Assembly: GCF_024449095.1 (NCBI RefSeq)
Contig: NZ_CP024629.1
Span: forward strand, 115,816-179,815
DNA: 64,000 nucleotides
DNA from: Vibrio coralliilyticus
Lineage (GTDB): Bacteria; Pseudomonadota; Gammaproteobacteria; Enterobacterales; Vibrionaceae
Direction of reading: 5' to 3'
This document shows positions 29,737 through 39,028 of the stretch, one piece after another; position 1 is the first letter of the stretch, and each line of letters opens with the position of its first letter. The notes beneath the pieces are model-generated. The model made no database searches. It was not told the origin of the DNA and worked only from the letters and a program-made list of their open reading frames with translations. The position numbers and the translations under genes were made by a program.

Positions 29737-30694
29737 AGTTGCTATAGGGATCTTTGTTTGAAAAGTACTGGTCATGAAACTGCAAGCATGAAGCTGCTTG
29801 GAATGAACCATTGAGGTGACCATAACATGACTTTTCTATTGTAGAACAAGCAACGGTCGTGGATGAGTCAGAGCTATTACTGTATGTAGAACAGAGTCGT
29901 TCATTCTGTGTAAGATTTTCAGCTGCGCCAAAGTGAGTACAGTAATTAGTTTCGCCATTAACTGAACAGGCTTCCGCGTTTGATGTTCTCAACTGTGAAT
30001 TGCAACCATCTAGGATTGGAACATTTTGGCCAGTCGATCTATCTGTTCTCCAACCAACGATGCAGAGCTCTTTTTCCTTATTAAATCTAGAGCATTCCAA
30101 AGGTTGAAATGGATTGCTATGGCTGGTGGTTTTCACATAGCAGTTATTAAGACTAGTGGGATTACTCGCGATGTCACATGGAACGGTGATTGTGCTGCCT
30201 TTAGTATCAGTGGTATAGCAGATGTCTGTACCAACACTGGGCTGCGCAACGTCATTGTTACGCCAATCTTGGTTGCTACCAGCATTAGAATTATTGAGCT
30301 GATCGTTAAGGTTGAGATCAGCAGTTATGTCGTCAGTAATGCTATCAGGAATTTGTTCGTTGATTTGATCGATAAGCTCATCCACAGTTTGAGACTTAAC
30401 CTCTTGTATTTCTTGACATACTGCACCAGCTAGTCCAGCCGCAATATCTCCCAAAGAGGGTAGGCCAATCATGTCAAAACTTAGTTCACATGTTTCGTAG
30501 GGGTTAAACCACTTTGACGGGTTTCCACTGCGGCTATCAAGGTCGCATGACATATCAAGAGCTGGCAATGGAAGACTTACGGTGACGCTGTCACATATAT
30601 TGTCCACTTCTAATGACCACTTTTCTTCCATGGCTGAAGCGGGTGAATTAATTAGTGAAAGAAATAGGAGCGCAGAGCTAGCGGGACGAATCAT
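29726..30694 (-). CDS. Exported Cys-rich protein (322 aa)
   Basis: Sec signal peptide (cleavage after ASA, residue 21) and about 20 cysteines spread over the mature part, with repeated short CxxC-like and SNCYV segments. Asn/Ser/Thr-rich. So many cysteines in a periplasmic or surface protein predict several disulfides, and a DsbC-like enzyme is encoded nearby. The gene overlaps the upstream one by 4 bases (ATGA). Possibly a surface or mating-contact protein. Not recognised. Confidence 0.7.
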   Translation of the reverse strand: MIRPASSALLFLSLINSPASAMEEKWSLEVDNICDSVTVSLPLPALDMSCDLDSRSGNPSKWFNPYETCELSFDMIGLPSLGDIAAGLAGAVCQEIQEVKSQTVDELIDQINEQIPDSITDDITADLNLNDQLNNSNAGSNQDWRNNDVAQPSVGTDICYTTDTKGSTITVPCDIASNPTSLNNCYVKTTSHSNPFQPLECSRFNKEKELCIVGWRTDRSTGQNVPILDGCNSQLRTSNAEACSVNGETNYCTHFGAAENLTQNERLCSTYSNSSDSSTTVACSTIEKSCYGHLNGSFQAASCLQFHDQYFSNKDPYSNYDW

Positions 30695-31131
30695 AGCTTC
30701 CTTCCTTGTATAGTTTGAATTATGGCTACGCGTTGTACAACGGAAACGCGTTCAACAATAGTTTTTGAACTAGAGCATGGTGGGGTAAACATAGATGCCT
30801 CATATGCCATCTCATAAATTGCATGGCCATACTGATCGTTTTCGACTCCAAGGTAAGCGAGTGCGGTAATCCCATCTACAAACGGTAAATATGCGAGCAA
30901 CCTGATAAGGTAGGTTATTAAAGCAGCGTCATGCTCATTAAAGGGCTTTTTGCACACTACAGGTAGGCGGGAAAATGTGTGCAGTAGTTCTTCTATCTCT
31001 ACTTTTACAGACCAGTCCTCTCGGCCTTCTAGGGTTCGAAAGTAGTTTAGTGCGTGCGAACCGTACTGCCCAATGTACTTGTCTTTGAAATCCACGTAAT
31101 CAATATAGCTTTTACTTTTTTGCTCCAACAT
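30691..31131 (-). CDS. Hypothetical protein (146 aa)
   Basis: First gene of the minus-strand operon with the Cys-rich protein and the topoisomerase. A hydrophobic stretch lies around residues 62-88 (ALITYLIRLLAYLPFVDGIT). No signal peptide. It is divergent to the dotA operon across a 60-base promoter region. Not recognised. Confidence 0.6.
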   Translation of the reverse strand: MLEQKSKSYIDYVDFKDKYIGQYGSHALNYFRTLEGREDWSVKVEIEELLHTFSRLPVVCKKPFNEHDAALITYLIRLLAYLPFVDGITALAYLGVENDQYGHAIYEMAYEASMFTPPCSSSKTIVERVSVVQRVAIIQTIQGRKL

Positions 31132-31145
31132 GACTTATTGTCTTG

Positions 31146-31158
31146 TGTAATATATAAT
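31146..31158 (+). promoter_or_regulatory. Transfer-type promoter (TGTAATATATAAT)
   Basis: The 13-base block contains the -10 TATAAT (31153-31158). The same block occurs in minus orientation at 47760 and 63967 and with one change at 50788. It serves the dotA operon. The divergent gene at 31131 shares this 60-base region. Confidence 0.6.
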
Positions 31159-31191
31159 CGTAATAACGATATTAGCACGGATGAGGTACGA

Positions 31192-31485
31192 ATGAAATTT
31201 AATGACTCATTGGGTTCGAGAGGGGTTATTTCAGGATGTATGGAGCAACTAGTGATTAACTCTTCTGCCTCTGCTAACCCTGAGAGTGTTATGAATATTG
31301 ACGATTTTTTTTCGTCCCTAAGTCAGTTTCACAACTACTCAATAGATACGACGATACAAGAACTCGTTCATAACTTTGGTCAGCCAGTTTATGACTTCGA
31401 AGAATTGAAGGTACGCACCCTCAAAGAAGCTGAACTTGATGAGATTGCAGCACAAATTCAACTGGATAACGGAATCGACATATGA
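31192..31485 (+). CDS. Small hypothetical protein (97 aa)
   Basis: I chose ATG 31192 because it follows GAGG and lies after the promoter. Soluble and acidic, helical. Overlaps the next gene by 4 bases (ATGA). Not recognised. Confidence 0.65.
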   Translation: MKFNDSLGSRGVISGCMEQLVINSSASANPESVMNIDDFFSSLSQFHNYSIDTTIQELVHNFGQPVYDFEELKVRTLKEAELDEIAAQIQLDNGIDI

Positions 31486-32588
31486 AACGCACCACGTTAG
31501 CGCTCTTAGTAGGAAGTGTTAGTTTTTGTTCACCGGCACTTGCCGTTGTATGTACGGACCCAAGTGGCAATGCACTTCATATACAGGAGATGATTAAAGA
31601 TGCTGCTATCTGGGCAGAGGAAAAAGGCGTGATGTTATCTGGAATGGCCCAGGATAAAGCACTAAGCATATGGGAAGCTGCGCAAGCCGAGTACAATGCT
31701 AGTGCAACTATATCTGCGACCACCACGGCCATTAGTTCCACTGCAAATGCTGCCGCTGAAGAACGTTATGCTACATCTCCCACCGCTTGCGAAGCGGTAA
31801 CTCGCGTGAAAGCCTTTGCTAACTCATTTCAAACTGTATGTGACAATCCTGCGACCGAGTTTGTTCTAGAAAACAATCAATCACAAATCGTTGATTGTTC
31901 AGAAAATGGAGGGTCTGGACTGAACTGTGGTCGTGTCGCTAACCAACGAAAACACATAACTCAATCTATTGTGTCGGCAGTGAATGCAAAAGATGGCCAG
32001 TCATTGATTCAGATGCTTGACGGTGGTCAGGTACTTGGGCTGAGCGATCTCCCTATGACACCTGAAAATATGGCAAATCATGATATTGCCTATTCATTGC
32101 TACTAGGTGTTGAGGAACCAAATGATATACCTCGCATTGCAAATGGTGAACTTCCCTCCCCAAACGACAAGCATGGTGCATTGGCAGTTAGTAGGTGGGC
32201 TGAGCGTCATGTATATCGCTCCGTAGCCAATGCTGCTATAGCAGAGGTCAAACGCTTATATGACCCAACCGAAAATGGCCGCGCATCGATAATGGATCAA
32301 ATTGAAGAGAGGGTTAACTACTACAACAGTGAAGAGTTCTACAAGCTACTTACCAACACGAATGATAAAAGTAATGTACCGTCGAACTGGGATACGTTAA
32401 CGCCGGAGCAGAAGCACGATTGGAATCTAAATGCCCCTTCTTCTGAAAAAATGACTTCAAGTGAGCAAGTAATTCGTATGATTGGTGAAATGACAGCTTT
32501 CTCTCTTCAGTTGGAGTCAATGACTCTGAAATCAACATTAACGAGCACTGGGCTCGACGCCTTGAACCTCAAGTTAAATGCCAGATAA
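31482..32588 (+). CDS. Exported transfer-system protein, paralogue of 25133-26152
   Basis: 368 aa with a Sec signal peptide (cleavage after ALA, residue 21). Block ATTTAISST at about residue 80, followed by EERY and a cysteine, as in the paralogue. The mature part contains five or six cysteines and a helical C-terminal end (TAFSLQLESMTLKSTL). It is encoded just before the small membrane protein and DotA, the place that traW/traX occupy in IncI plasmids, so it may correspond to one of these. Not recognised at the family level. Confidence 0.7.
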   Translation: MKRTTLALLVGSVSFCSPALAVVCTDPSGNALHIQEMIKDAAIWAEEKGVMLSGMAQDKALSIWEAAQAEYNASATISATTTAISSTANAAAEERYATSPTACEAVTRVKAFANSFQTVCDNPATEFVLENNQSQIVDCSENGGSGLNCGRVANQRKHITQSIVSAVNAKDGQSLIQMLDGGQVLGLSDLPMTPENMANHDIAYSLLLGVEEPNDIPRIANGELPSPNDKHGALAVSRWAERHVYRSVANAAIAEVKRLYDPTENGRASIMDQIEERVNYYNSEEFYKLLTNTNDKSNVPSNWDTLTPEQKHDWNLNAPSSEKMTSSEQVIRMIGEMTAFSLQLESMTLKSTLTSTGLDALNLKLNAR

Positions 32589-32600
32589 TCAAGCCGCTCT

Positions 32601-33236
32601 ATGAACGAAAACGAAATACCACCATCAGACTTAGAGCGCATCCTTGAGGTGCTCTTACGGCAAGATATTCCTGCTCTATATTACCTTTTTGAGCGTTTGG
32701 CTATTTTGCTTTCAGCGGTTTATTTTGCTTCGATGCTTTTTACTGTTCTTCGTGTGCGTGCGTTAACTGGAAATCACTCTGCTGCCGCAATGCAAATGTC
32801 TGACGCTTCGCCTTTGTCTCTCCTGGCTAAGTTCTTCGCGAGCGTATTTCTAGGCAGCTTTGGCTTCGGCCAAGCAGTTATAAGTAACACTCTATTCTTG
32901 GGTAACTATGAGCCCTACTCAGTTGAGGTTTTACAATCTATCAGCTGCTCCATAAATGATATGTCTGGTTGTGCACACTATGAATTAGGGTTATTTGCTG
33001 ATGGCAGCTGGAGCAAGGCGACGATAAATGAAACCTTATATGAGTTTTCTATCGGGGTTATCGCTATTTTCGGTACGATTTGCTACTTCATTGGTTGGAC
33101 TAACTTTGCGAAATTGGGTGGCCAGCAAATTAAACGAACATTCTGGCAGTGTATGGGGCAGATAGGTATAGGCGCTGCCTTAATGCGCCCAGTCGAAACT
33201 TGGCAAGCATTTACGGGAGGATTCTTCAGTGTTTGA
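32601..33236 (+). CDS. Membrane protein next to dotA (211 aa)
   Basis: Four hydrophobic segments at about 28-46, 75-95, 143-163 and 180-200. Size and topology recall DotE/DotV-type (IcmC) inner-membrane components of Dot/Icm systems, but sequence identity is not obvious. No good ribosome-binding sequence, so translation may be coupled. The last 8 bases overlap dotA. Confidence 0.55.
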   Translation: MNENEIPPSDLERILEVLLRQDIPALYYLFERLAILLSAVYFASMLFTVLRVRALTGNHSAAAMQMSDASPLSLLAKFFASVFLGSFGFGQAVISNTLFLGNYEPYSVEVLQSISCSINDMSGCAHYELGLFADGSWSKATINETLYEFSIGVIAIFGTICYFIGWTNFAKLGGQQIKRTFWQCMGQIGIGAALMRPVETWQAFTGGFFSV

Positions 33237-35880
33237 GCAAACTCTTTTCGATGCAATGCTTAACCCTTCAATATTGCATTGGCTGGCTGTTATGTTTGGT
33301 GAGTGGGTTTATTCCCTCACAGATAGTACGTCCGTCATTGACCATCCTGTTTCGCCGCTAATGGTGGTGCTGGCCTCGATCAGTATTTGTGCGATCATTG
33401 GATTCGTCATCATGGTGACAATGCTTGGTGGCAGGGCCATACTTTCGACTGGAGCTACAGGTTCGATTGTGTCTCAAACTTCCCCGTACTGGCATTTTAG
33501 GGTTATCGCGGGGCTATTCCTTATAATGCCGACTAGTTATGGGATCAGCGAGTTGAATGAGTACAATGTGTCTGTGTCTCATGGGCAAGTTGCCGTTATC
33601 CAAGGTGGGTTGTGGGGGGGCGGTGTTGCTGACGTAATGTATCAAGTAGGTGCAGAATCTCTTCTCAAATACAACATTTCAGGCAGCCCAGGCATTGATA
33701 ACACGGTTCAGAAATCCAATGAGCTTGCGAAAGCATTCGTATGTAATGAGTTCTACTACAGGAATGTAGGTGCATCGCTAGGGCAAAGCCTAATTCACTA
33801 TGTAATAGTTTCAATGGACGCCAACATAGCCACCAGTTCTATGGTAGGTGTGGAGTCGATATCCGATATATCCATTGCGGACGTAACAACTCTACCCGCA
33901 CAAGCGCAAATTCACGTTTTGCTCGGTGGACCGAAAGCCTATTGTGGTGACTTCTCTGTTTCTCTTGATGCGATAAGAACAGAGGATAGCAAATCATTCA
34001 TCGCCATGCTAAGCCGCTCACTGTATGCAGGTCTTCAGCATGTTCGTGATGTTTCAGCTAACAACTCGCAAATCCAATTTGTAAAATCCCTCGATGTGTA
34101 TGAGTTGTTCGCTTCGCGTTATTACGAGATGTTTTCGGGTACCAACGCTAATGCTATTGCTGAAACTGCAATTGCAGAAACTGGAGATAACAGTATTGAT
34201 GTAAACAAGGTTGTTAACGCTGGTGGCTTACAGAACGTGGGCATGGAAACTATTGAGGATAAGATTGCATCCACAACCGATGCACTCAACTATTTGGCTA
34301 TATATCTTAGTTATAGACAAAGAGATATAGCTAAGGAGTCATCAAAAGTAATCTATTCAGAGTTTACGGGTGTTAACGACGACTCCGGTAGCTTAGACGG
34401 TTTTTCAGAAAAACTATTCAAGGACCATATGTCTGACTATATCTCAGCTGGTATGTTTTGGTCGGTATTCCATAACCTTTCTGATGTGATGTACGAGGGC
34501 GGGAGGGCTCTAAATGCTTTCTCGCTTGCAAATACAGACATTGAGCAAGCTCGTCTATGTCAGAATTCAAATATTCTTCAGCAGGGTTGGAATGCTGTCT
34601 CTAGCGTGTTTGGAGACGACCGTTATCTATGCCAGTCCTCGCAGCACGTTATAGAGGGTTTTAATGTCCTAGTGTCACATGCGACGACAAAAGCAAAGAC
34701 TATTGTTCCCGAGTCGATCACTCTTGGAAGTGGCTCTACCGCAGTGGACCAAGATGTGTGGAGAAGTTTCTTTGCAGTCTCAAGTCAAGGTAATGCCGTT
34801 GATAATGCTGAGATAGATTTCATGATGCGCATGCTAATTGGGCTAATTGAAAAAGTTTGGTCCATGAGCTTGTGGTTTGGTGACGACAATGCAGTGGTGG
34901 GTGGTGGTATCTCTATGGAACGTTCTCTGCTTAGTGGCAATGATGCAATCATGTTGGATTTGAATGGAACCACTTCACCGTTCTCCTTGCTCACCCAGCT
35001 AGGGCAGGAGACGCGTGATTTAGCATTCCTGGCGAAGTCCATTCATGTTTTCATAAAATCATTTGTTGAAGCAGTAAGATTGACTAACACGGCTGCAACT
35101 CATGCGATGATTGATAGCCCGTTAGGACTAGCTGCCGGATTTACCTCTTTCTTTATTACACTGGGTGTTACGTTGTTTAGCAACGCTGTCGCTGAAATAT
35201 TAGGGGTTGTGACCACTCTTTATGGAGTGCTTATTACGTCAAGTCTAGCGATAACCTATGGCATTCCATTGATTCCCGTAACAGGTTGGGTTTTCGTTAT
35301 CATTGGCGTTCTGTTCGCAATCGGTGCTGCCGCTGCCGCGATCAATTTCGCGGCAATCTTGATGATTCTGCCGAAAGGTGACGGCGTGTTCGCTCCCGAT
35401 ACAGAGCGTATCGTTAGCTTAGTTTTCGGTATTTTTATTCGACAAGGGCTAATTGTGGTCGGGTTTATCTTCCATTTGACCTTAGCGTTTGTTGGCTTGT
35501 CGATACTGAATTTAATTTGGGTCGGCTTCTTCATCAATAAGTTCGACAACTTATCCTTGATCGACGGTATCTTTTGGGTTTTCGTCTTCTTCGTAGGTTA
35601 CGTTGTTATGGCTTTCTTTATCTGTTTGTATGCCTTCAAGGTTATCGGACAGCTCGTGGATACAGTTGGGGTGTGGATATCAACTTATTTAGTAGGTGGA
35701 GCATTCGGTAGCAATGCCGATGATATTCAATCTGCTACGCATGGGTTTAGGGATTTGTCTTCCAAGCTAGATGACCTTGCTAAAAGTGTTACTAGGCCAC
35801 CTTCGCCGTCATCAGGAGGAAAGCAACAAAACAAAAGCGATGCGCCTAAGCAAAATCCATTTAATGAGGTGAATGCATAA
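33229..35880 (+). CDS. dotA: DotA/TraY-type inner-membrane protein
   Basis: 883 aa from GTG 33229, with GGGAGG 8 bases upstream. A hydrophobic segment lies at about 42-70, then a long periplasmic-type part (about 100-620), then a cluster of membrane segments (about 635-820), including the Ala/Ile-rich hairpin LFAIGAAAAAINFAAILMIL. This layout and length fit DotA of Legionella (1048 aa) and TraY of R64 (745 aa). The protein is an essential inner-membrane part of the type IVB transporter. A charged tail ends the protein. The start overlaps the preceding gene by 8 bases and the stop overlaps the next start by one. Confidence 0.9.
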   Translation: MFEQTLFDAMLNPSILHWLAVMFGEWVYSLTDSTSVIDHPVSPLMVVLASISICAIIGFVIMVTMLGGRAILSTGATGSIVSQTSPYWHFRVIAGLFLIMPTSYGISELNEYNVSVSHGQVAVIQGGLWGGGVADVMYQVGAESLLKYNISGSPGIDNTVQKSNELAKAFVCNEFYYRNVGASLGQSLIHYVIVSMDANIATSSMVGVESISDISIADVTTLPAQAQIHVLLGGPKAYCGDFSVSLDAIRTEDSKSFIAMLSRSLYAGLQHVRDVSANNSQIQFVKSLDVYELFASRYYEMFSGTNANAIAETAIAETGDNSIDVNKVVNAGGLQNVGMETIEDKIASTTDALNYLAIYLSYRQRDIAKESSKVIYSEFTGVNDDSGSLDGFSEKLFKDHMSDYISAGMFWSVFHNLSDVMYEGGRALNAFSLANTDIEQARLCQNSNILQQGWNAVSSVFGDDRYLCQSSQHVIEGFNVLVSHATTKAKTIVPESITLGSGSTAVDQDVWRSFFAVSSQGNAVDNAEIDFMMRMLIGLIEKVWSMSLWFGDDNAVVGGGISMERSLLSGNDAIMLDLNGTTSPFSLLTQLGQETRDLAFLAKSIHVFIKSFVEAVRLTNTAATHAMIDSPLGLAAGFTSFFITLGVTLFSNAVAEILGVVTTLYGVLITSSLAITYGIPLIPVTGWVFVIIGVLFAIGAAAAAINFAAILMILPKGDGVFAPDTERIVSLVFGIFIRQGLIVVGFIFHLTLAFVGLSILNLIWVGFFINKFDNLSLIDGIFWVFVFFVGYVVMAFFICLYAFKVIGQLVDTVGVWISTYLVGGAFGSNADDIQSATHGFRDLSSKLDDLAKSVTRPPSPSSGGKQQNKSDAPKQNPFNEVNA

Positions 35881-36704
35881 TGAGTATGGATGATAGAGAT
35901 GATAAGCCTTTAGTGAAAGGGGAGGCCATTGATAGTGCTCTCGATACTTTAAATATATCGGTAGACCGTAGCCATCATGATGTGGTCGCTTCTGAAACAA
36001 ATCATCTCCAGAAGGCTGGGGAGTCACACAATGTGGGGGCTACGTATGTACAACAGAATCTAACTGTAAATGTTACTCAACATGAAGCTCCCAAGGCTAT
36101 CGAGGGCTTAGATAAGGTATCGCAAGTTCAGAGCCCAATAGAGGTAAATGTAACTGTAAGTAACCACGGCGTTATCTATAAAGTGGGGAAATGGGGGTGG
36201 ACTCAGATAGATCGTTGCACCTTAATCCACCTCAGAAGTAATCAGCCGCTCTACCATAACTTTATAGGAACGATTAAGTCTGATCTTGTACTTCTCTATA
36301 AGGGCCATGAGTCCATTGAGAAACTTGACTGGCTCGGTCATCAAAGTATGCCGATACGAGAAACGTTGGCAGCGGCGTACAGAGATGAATCGATTATTCA
36401 TACGATAGAAGGGAACTTTACGAGAATTAGAATTGTGCTCATCGCTTTGCTGGCCACCTTGATCTATCTATTTATGGGGTTGTCCCTTGATCTACTTACA
36501 GCGTTCAGTGATGGTGTCGATTTCAACGGAGCTTTACGAATACTGTATGGGTTGGCCACTCTGACTCTAATCGCTTATTTTTACTATGCTTATGCGTATC
36601 ATGGATATGCTGTATCTCATGACCAGTTTTTCTCGAAACAGGAATTCCATCGAGCACTATTAAAATTGCGAAGGGATGCTTGGTTCCCGTTCTTCAGGGA
36701 GTAA
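35880..36704 (+). CDS. Membrane protein downstream of dotA, candidate entry exclusion
   Basis: 274 aa. The N-terminal 90 residues are hydrophilic and possibly disordered. Two membrane segments lie at about 187-206 and 220-240, with a cytoplasmic tail. In IncI plasmids the gene right after traY encodes the entry-exclusion protein ExcA, which blocks uptake from cells with the same plasmid. Position and topology fit, but I cannot show sequence similarity. It overlaps dotA by one base and ends at a terminator. Confidence 0.5.
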   Translation: MSMDDRDDKPLVKGEAIDSALDTLNISVDRSHHDVVASETNHLQKAGESHNVGATYVQQNLTVNVTQHEAPKAIEGLDKVSQVQSPIEVNVTVSNHGVIYKVGKWGWTQIDRCTLIHLRSNQPLYHNFIGTIKSDLVLLYKGHESIEKLDWLGHQSMPIRETLAAAYRDESIIHTIEGNFTRIRIVLIALLATLIYLFMGLSLDLLTAFSDGVDFNGALRILYGLATLTLIAYFYYAYAYHGYAVSHDQFFSKQEFHRALLKLRRDAWFPFFRE

Positions 36705-36732
36705 AAAAGCAGCCATATGGCTGCTTTTTTTA
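36704..36732. terminator. Bidirectional terminator
   Basis: AAAAAAGCAGCC, ATAT, GGCTGCTTTTTTT between the dotA operon and the end of the pilus operon. Confidence 0.9.
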
Positions 36733-37170
36733 TTTCAATCTAATATCAATTAACCTTGCTAATGCAATGCTTAAAGCAAACAACAGCAACCCTAGAGCAA
36801 CATGTTCAGAGGGAACCCTCAGTCCGAGAGTGATCGCAGTACCTCCAAATTCAAACTGGCTCATAGTTAATCCTGAGAGCGACTCAATGTGGTCTTGGCC
36901 TTTTTGCCACAGCGCACCAATCTCATTGATATACATCAGGTATGTTGAATAAGCATGACCAACGAAATGGTTACCAAGACCGAGAACAAGAAGCACCGAG
37001 CAAACTGCAACTCTGGTTACAAAACTTCTAAAACCTCCAGAAGTAAATGCCCCCATCAACTTGAAAAATGTAATAGGTATAAAGTAAAAGAATCGCCGGA
37101 TTAATGATGTGTAGAGAAGGCTGCACATAACAACCGGCACGCCGATTAAATAGTACAATAATCTTGCCAT
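36730..37170 (-). CDS. Membrane protein at the end of the pilus operon (146 aa)
   Basis: I chose ATG 37170 behind AAAGGA; a GTG at 37209 is the alternative. Hydrophobic segments at about 5-25, 50-70 and 125-143. Last gene of the operon before the terminator. Not recognised. It could be an accessory of the pilus or the transporter. Confidence 0.55.
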   Translation of the reverse strand: MARLLYYLIGVPVVMCSLLYTSLIRRFFYFIPITFFKLMGAFTSGGFRSFVTRVAVCSVLLVLGLGNHFVGHAYSTYLMYINEIGALWQKGQDHIESLSGLTMSQFEFGGTAITLGLRVPSEHVALGLLLFALSIALARLIDIRLK

Positions 37171-37213
37171 AGGCTTTTCCTTTGATTCCGAATGTTCATA
37201 ATCAGACACACAC

Positions 37214-37555
37214 TTACTTTAAAGGCTGATATTCTTCAGCGTCATTAATTGTAATGTCAATTAATCGCTGTTGTTTATTGAAAACAAAATCAACGCCTTG
37301 TCGGCTCGTGACTGAGTTGTCCTTGTATACGTAGCGGTAACGATAAATTGTCCTGTTATCTGGGTACTCAACACTTTGAGGGTAGCCAAACGTCTCCTTG
37401 ACGGTTTCCATTGTAGATAAGCCTACGGATAAACGTTCTAGCTTAGCAAAATTTATGGGGCTGCCTGATTCATAAGGCGCGGCACAACCAACCAATATGG
37501 CAGAGATACCTAAAGTAGCCAGCACGCTCTTACAGCGCATAGACATATGTTTCAT
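37214..37555 (-). CDS. Outer-membrane lipoprotein, BamE/SmpA-like
   Basis: 113 aa with lipobox LVGC (Cys24). The mature part (SVGLSTMETVKETFGYPQSV...YRYRYVYKD) has the fold pattern of the BamE/SmpA domain. Plasmid-borne copies of this type may assist outer-membrane insertion of the secretin or stabilise the pilus base. AAAGGA lies 7 bases before the ATG. Confidence 0.65.
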   Translation of the reverse strand: MKHMSMRCKSVLATLGISAILVGCAAPYESGSPINFAKLERLSVGLSTMETVKETFGYPQSVEYPDNRTIYRYRYVYKDNSVTSRQGVDFVFNKQQRLIDITINDAEEYQPLK

Positions 37556-37594
37556 CGTGTAGTCCTTTTGAATGACCTTGTTAATTTAGCACAG

Positions 37595-39019
37595 TTACGG
37601 GAAGTAGCAATATATATTTGCCAGAGCTGAAGCATTTGGGTCGTCAATGTATGCTCTATCGGATGGGCGATACGTTTTCATTCGCGCAGTCCAGGTAATG
37701 CCAGCATCATCAGCGTAGAATTCATTCAGGTTGTTGTTTATCGTAATGTTACCAGAGTCCAAGAAGTAGGTTGTCCACTTAAGTGGAACCATAATCATAC
37801 GGCCATCACCGTTAGCGCCACATTCGGGCTTTGGCACTGAATCGTTAGCAACGATAACCACGGCACCTTTTTGAACAAAGTTAGGTAACCTTTCCGATAG
37901 TAGTGCTTCGTTAAGAGCACCAATTGCGATGTCTTGGAAGCGACTGGTTCCATCTAAATCGATTAAAAAGTTAGGATCGTTAGCATCATATATGTTACCA
38001 GTTGTGGCAATGTTACCACCTCCAATAGTCGTATGATTGGTATTATCCCCAATTTTTAGCTCGCCTGATATCAAGCTTTGAATCGTTGGATCAAGTTGTT
38101 CAATGTAGGAGGTTTGTATCCTATCAAGGTATGCATCTTGAGCTATCAGTGCTTGTGTAGAAACCGTGTTTGCAGCGTTCAAACTTTCAATTTCGCTGGT
38201 GCCAGAAGGCTCTATGTACCTTGTTGTTGAAACTGTGGTGGACGCTCTGTCGTACGCAGAAAACCTTTCCGCGCTGATAGTTTGCGCTCCTTCAATGTCT
38301 CCAGGGGTATCAAATATAATTCCAGCATTGTTCGCGAAATGTTCTGTGCCTGTTATTGGAGTTCTACCATCCGTTCTCTGGTACGGAGTATTAGCAATAT
38401 TTAGCCCTATTTGAATCGAGATGATTGCACTATTGCGGTCTACATTGAAGAATGAGTTTGTAGCTCCAGCCGATGAGAATGTAACTTGTCCTTCTGCCCT
38501 GGTTGAAATGGCAACCGCTGTCTCGGTCGATGTTTGGCCAAGAACGACTACGCCTCTTGTTACATCGTTACTATCAACATACTGGAAGTTGACCGAGAGG
38601 TTTGTTCCATCATTACTGACTGTGAAGCGGTATTGCTGATTATCACCAACAATAGGGCGCTCAGAGTACTCGCATGGTAGATACTCTGAAGGTGCGCTTC
38701 CTCCAGTGCATGAATTTGCTTTAAGCCAGTTTAGACCAACATGCACTGTACCATTATTAAATGGCTGACCCGCAACATTTGATTGTTCGTGAGGTGCAAG
38801 CAACCCAGAGGCTGGGTCGCCTGCGCTTGAAATATAGCGAACTACACTATTAGCTATTTCGCCCAACCTTTTAGCTTGAGTTTCATAGCTTTGTATTTTT
38901 TGGTTTTCTAAAATTCGCTCTTGCCACGCTACCGCTGCAATACTTATCAACACTGAAACAAGAGCGAATTCAACTAGAGTCATACCAGCGTTCTTTTTTT
39001 TGATAGATATAGCTCGCAT
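37595..39019 (-). CDS. pilV: PilV-type minor pilin/adhesin of the thin pilus
   Basis: 474 aa. The N-terminus is a type IV prepilin signal: basic leader, then AG before MTLVEFALVSVLIS with Glu at position 5 of the mature protein. The rest is a long Ser/Thr/Asn-rich region that ends in a Cys-containing tip, as in R64 PilV. In R64 the 3' end is switched by a shufflon; here I see no inverted sfx-like repeats and no rci recombinase, so it has a fixed tip. PilV decides which recipients are recognised. It stands just after pilS. Confidence 0.85.
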   Translation of the reverse strand: MRAISIKKKNAGMTLVEFALVSVLISIAAVAWQERILENQKIQSYETQAKRLGEIANSVVRYISSAGDPASGLLAPHEQSNVAGQPFNNGTVHVGLNWLKANSCTGGSAPSEYLPCEYSERPIVGDNQQYRFTVSNDGTNLSVNFQYVDSNDVTRGVVVLGQTSTETAVAISTRAEGQVTFSSAGATNSFFNVDRNSAIISIQIGLNIANTPYQRTDGRTPITGTEHFANNAGIIFDTPGDIEGAQTISAERFSAYDRASTTVSTTRYIEPSGTSEIESLNAANTVSTQALIAQDAYLDRIQTSYIEQLDPTIQSLISGELKIGDNTNHTTIGGGNIATTGNIYDANDPNFLIDLDGTSRFQDIAIGALNEALLSERLPNFVQKGAVVIVANDSVPKPECGANGDGRMIMVPLKWTTYFLDSGNITINNNLNEFYADDAGITWTARMKTYRPSDRAYIDDPNASALANIYCYFP

Positions 39020-39028
39020 TCGATAACC

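Noticed and set aside
37595..39019. Shufflon at the pilV end
   Set aside because: No inverted 19-bp-type repeats and no tyrosine recombinase (rci) next to pilV.
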